A stretch of DNA of 64,000 nucleotides from Frateuria defendens. Its GTDB lineage: Bacteria > Pseudomonadota > Gammaproteobacteria > Xanthomonadales > Rhodanobacteraceae. The DNA lies in assembly GCF_001182895.1 (NCBI RefSeq), contig NZ_LFQR01000045.1:1-64000 (forward strand), given 5' to 3'. A program made the translations under genes and the position numbers. The first letter of the stretch is position 1. The number at the start of each line of letters is the position of its first letter. The notes beneath the pieces were generated by a model. The model did not search any database. It was not told the origin of the DNA and was given only the letters and a program-made list of their open reading frames with translations. Of this stretch, positions 61,889 to 64,000 are shown in pieces.

Positions 61889-62723
61889 CGGCAAAACCCT
61901 TGCGCGTCTTCTGGAACCAGGCATAGCCCAGCATAATCACCACGATGCCGATGACCATGGAAGTGCACCACGGCAGCAGCCTGGGCAATTCCCCGAAAAC
62001 AAGCACGTTGCGACTTTCCTCAATGATGTAGGTAAGTGGATTGAGATTCATCCAGGGTCGAACCCAAACCGGCAGCGAAGATGCTGGATAGAAGACCGGC
62101 GACAGGAACAACATGATGCTGGAGAGCACTCCGGTCACCTGAGAGATATCGCGCAGGTAGACGCCGGACGATGAAAGCAACCAGGCCACTCCCGCCATCT
62201 GCAGCACCAGCGGCAACAACACCAGCGGGAAGAAAACCGCCGTCCAGGGAACGCCAACCGCAAGAACTACCTGCGCGACAAGCAGCACGGCCACGCTAAT
62301 CGTCAGGTGGAACAGCGCCGAGCCAAGCAGCACCCAAACGAGCGAATCGAGCGGAAAGACAACCTTCTTGACGAAATTGACGTTGGAGATGATCAGAGAA
62401 GGCGCCTTGTTCAGGCACTCGGCGAAGAATCCGTGCACCGCTAGTCCGACGAACGCCAAGACTGCAAAATTGACCTTGTCCACGGCACCCTCGCCCACCC
62501 AGCGCACCTTCATGATGCTGGTGAACACAAACGTGTAGACCGACAGCATGAGTAACGGATTGAAAAAGGACCAGGCTGTGCCCAGGAAGGAGCCGCGATA
62601 ACGACCGATGACCTCACGCTTGACTAACTGCTGCAGTAATTGGCGATTGACCAAGAGCGAACGGACCATGCCTAGCGGGCTGGCGGACGCCCTGGAATAG
62701 GCATCAATGCGTTGAACTGACAT
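61878..62723 (-). CDS. wzm: O-antigen ABC transporter permease (Wzm)
   Basis: A 281-residue ABC-2 type permease with six membrane segments and the conserved N-terminal LVKREVIGRYRGSFLGTAWSFFNPLLMLSVYTFVF and late LFLSPVFYPASSLP and NLNPLTYIIEESRNVL. It exports undecaprenyl-linked O-polysaccharide across the inner membrane together with Wzt. ATG 62723 (MSVQRIDAY) is used; ATG 62735 (MKPNMSV) is equally possible because neither has a strong ribosome-binding site. The start is 43 bases after the metB stop. Confidence 0.95.
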   Translation of the reverse strand: MSVQRIDAYSRASASPLGMVRSLLVNRQLLQQLVKREVIGRYRGSFLGTAWSFFNPLLMLSVYTFVFTSIMKVRWVGEGAVDKVNFAVLAFVGLAVHGFFAECLNKAPSLIISNVNFVKKVVFPLDSLVWVLLGSALFHLTISVAVLLVAQVVLAVGVPWTAVFFPLVLLPLVLQMAGVAWLLSSSGVYLRDISQVTGVLSSIMLFLSPVFYPASSLPVWVRPWMNLNPLTYIIEESRNVLVFGELPRLLPWCTSMVIGIVVIMLGYAWFQKTRKGFADVL

Positions 62724-62766
62724 GTTCGGCTTCATGAGCGGGCGAAGAGAAATGCGCACGCGCAGG

Positions 62767-63951
62767 TCATGACTGCACCAGCGCGCAGGCCAAATCCTCC
62801 CGGAGATCCCCATACTCCTCTACGCCCACGCTCAACCGCACCAGCGAGTCGCTAATGCCGAGCCGCTCACGGCGCTCGACCGGCACCGAGGCGTGGGTCA
62901 TGACCGCGGGGACATTGATCAGGCTTTCCACACCACCGAGGGATTCGGCCAGGGCGAACAGGCGGGTGCGCTCGCAGAGTGCCTTGGCTGCGCCGGCTCC
63001 ACCCTTGAGTTCAAGCGAGACGATGCCTCCGAAGCCGGGCATCTGGCGCGCGGCCAGCGCGTGCTGCGGGTGCGAGGCTAGACCCGGGTAGATTACCTTC
63101 TTGATCGCCGGGTGCTCCTGCAGCCATTGTGCTAGCGCCAAGGCGTTGTCGCAGTGCGCCCTCATACGCAGATGCAGGGTCTTGAGGCCGCGCAAGGCCA
63201 GAAAACTATCGAACGGCCCCTGCACGGCGCCAACGGAGTTCTGCAGGAATGCCAGTCGCTCGCCCATCTCGGCATCGTCACCGACCACGGCGACGCCACC
63301 AACTATGTCCGAGTGGCCATTGAGGTACTTGGTGGCCGAATGCACCACGATGTCCGCACCCAGCTCCAGCGGACGCTGCAGCATCGGCGACGCGAAAGTA
63401 TTGTCCACGACCAGGATCAACCCATGCTTCTTCGCGAAAGCGGCGACCTGGGCTAGGTCAACCAGCTTCAACATGGGATTGGTCGGCGTTTCGACCCAGA
63501 TCATGCGGGTCCGCGGCGTCAACGCCGCCTTCAGCACAGCCGCGTCGTTGAGATCAACAAAAGAAAAATCAAGACCGGCCGAGCGCCTGCGCACGCGCTC
63601 GAATAGGCGGTATGTGCCGCCGTAAAGATCATCCATCGCAATGATGTGGCTACCGGTGTCGAGCAGATCCAAGACCGTGCTGATCGCGGCCATCCCCGAG
63701 GCAAACGCGAAGCCTGCCCCCCCCCCCTCGAGGTCTGCAACGCAGCGCTCATAGGCCATGCGCGTCGGATTCTGCGTACGTGAGTACTCATAACCCTTGT
63801 GCTCGCCAGGACTCTGCTGCACATAGGTCGAAGTGGCATAGATCGGCGTCATGACGGCGCCGGTACTCGGATCGGGATGCTGGCCCGCATGGATAGCGCG
63901 CGTACCAAGCCCCAGAGCGGCTAACGGTGTCTTGGAAGGTGTTTTGATCAT
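62767..63951 (-). CDS. metB: Cystathionine gamma-synthase/lyase family PLP enzyme (MetB)
   Basis: A 394-residue trans-sulfuration enzyme. The PLP lysine lies in HSATKYLNGHSD; YSRTQNPTR, FASGMAAIS, VETPTNPML, VVDNTFASP and ESLGGVESLINVPAVMTH are family signatures. It catalyses cystathionine formation or cleavage in methionine metabolism. In Xanthomonas this gene borders the O-antigen locus opposite etfA. An 11-G run in the coding strand (63717-63727) encodes Gly-Gly-Gly in DLEGGGAGFAF. The ATG at 63951 gives normal length. Upstream sequence is only 49 bases and shows no met box. Confidence 0.95.
   Translation of the reverse strand: MIKTPSKTPLAALGLGTRAIHAGQHPDPSTGAVMTPIYATSTYVQQSPGEHKGYEYSRTQNPTRMAYERCVADLEGGGAGFAFASGMAAISTVLDLLDTGSHIIAMDDLYGGTYRLFERVRRRSAGLDFSFVDLNDAAVLKAALTPRTRMIWVETPTNPMLKLVDLAQVAAFAKKHGLILVVDNTFASPMLQRPLELGADIVVHSATKYLNGHSDIVGGVAVVGDDAEMGERLAFLQNSVGAVQGPFDSFLALRGLKTLHLRMRAHCDNALALAQWLQEHPAIKKVIYPGLASHPQHALAARQMPGFGGIVSLELKGGAGAAKALCERTRLFALAESLGGVESLINVPAVMTHASVPVERRERLGISDSLVRLSVGVEEYGDLREDLACALVQS
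63717..63727 (-). repeat. Homopolymer of 11 G (coding strand) inside metB
   Basis: Eleven C on the plus strand, at codons for Glu-Gly-Gly-Gly-Ala near residue 77. It is the longest homopolymer I noticed in the window. Confidence 0.9.
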
Positions 63952-64000
63952 GACGACCTAGGGGGAAAGAGGACCGACCCGGCGACATGCATGGGTCACA

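Noticed and set aside
63952-64000. Met box upstream of metB
   Set aside because: The 49 available bases show no AGACGTCT-like octamer; the true promoter may lie beyond the window.

Overview
The window looks like chromosome from a high-GC gammaproteobacterium of the Lysobacterales (Xanthomonadales), probably Rhodanobacteraceae or Xanthomonadaceae. Support: an O-antigen gene block lying between etfA and metB, the location known from Xanthomonas; REP-like 'TAGGAGCGCGC...' palindromes; -10 boxes of the TAnnnT type very close to start codons; and many compact ATGA/GTGA-overlapping operons. The exact genus cannot be fixed from the sequence alone. No rRNA, tRNA or CRISPR array was seen.

Bases 1-43650 are mostly housekeeping. 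A signalling operon opens the window (3' end of a multi-receiver protein, cheR, a cheB catalytic domain, REC-GGDEF). A fatty-acid block follows (alpha/beta hydrolase, FadE-type acyl-CoA dehydrogenase, small membrane protein) with a divergent TetR regulator. Then come GTP-dependent PEP carboxykinase, an ECF sigma factor with a membrane partner and a DUF4097 protein, a GAF-GGDEF-EAL protein, hslO, mtgA, a GT2 glycosyltransferase, a CBS protein, a transporter with a C-terminal frameshift, a GMC oxidoreductase, a serine beta-lactamase-fold hydrolase, a TonB-like protein, a MetJ repressor fused to a histone-H1-like tail, gcvT-gcvH, an Mla-type lipid ABC transporter (STAS-MlaE, MlaF, MlaD, lipoprotein), alkB, an amidase, ETF-ubiquinone oxidoreductase, two large glycan genes and etfBA.

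Bases 43743-62723 form the surface polysaccharide locus, built from two convergent blocks. The rightward block (HAD-UbiA, DprE1-like, DprE2-like, epimerase, FAD oxidoreductase, GtrA) resembles the mycobacterial route to polyprenyl-phosphoryl-D-arabinofuranose. The leftward block starts next to metB and holds wzm, wzt, a two-domain methyltransferase with a long coiled coil, a GDP-fucose-synthase-like enzyme, two glycosyltransferases, a 68-residue unknown protein, gmd, and an AT-rich polytopic membrane protein behind an IS5-type transposase remnant. Together these suggest an ABC-exported, methyl-capped O-polysaccharide containing a GDP-6-deoxyhexose-derived sugar, with side decoration from a lipid-linked pentofuranose.

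Most unusual items: the MetJ-histone fusion with a met-box-like site upstream; fifteen in-register 14-residue repeats in the capping methyltransferase, which look like a molecular ruler; the DprE1/DprE2 cassette in an O-antigen locus; an 11-G tract inside metB; and a divergent promoter pair predicted to give leaderless mRNAs.
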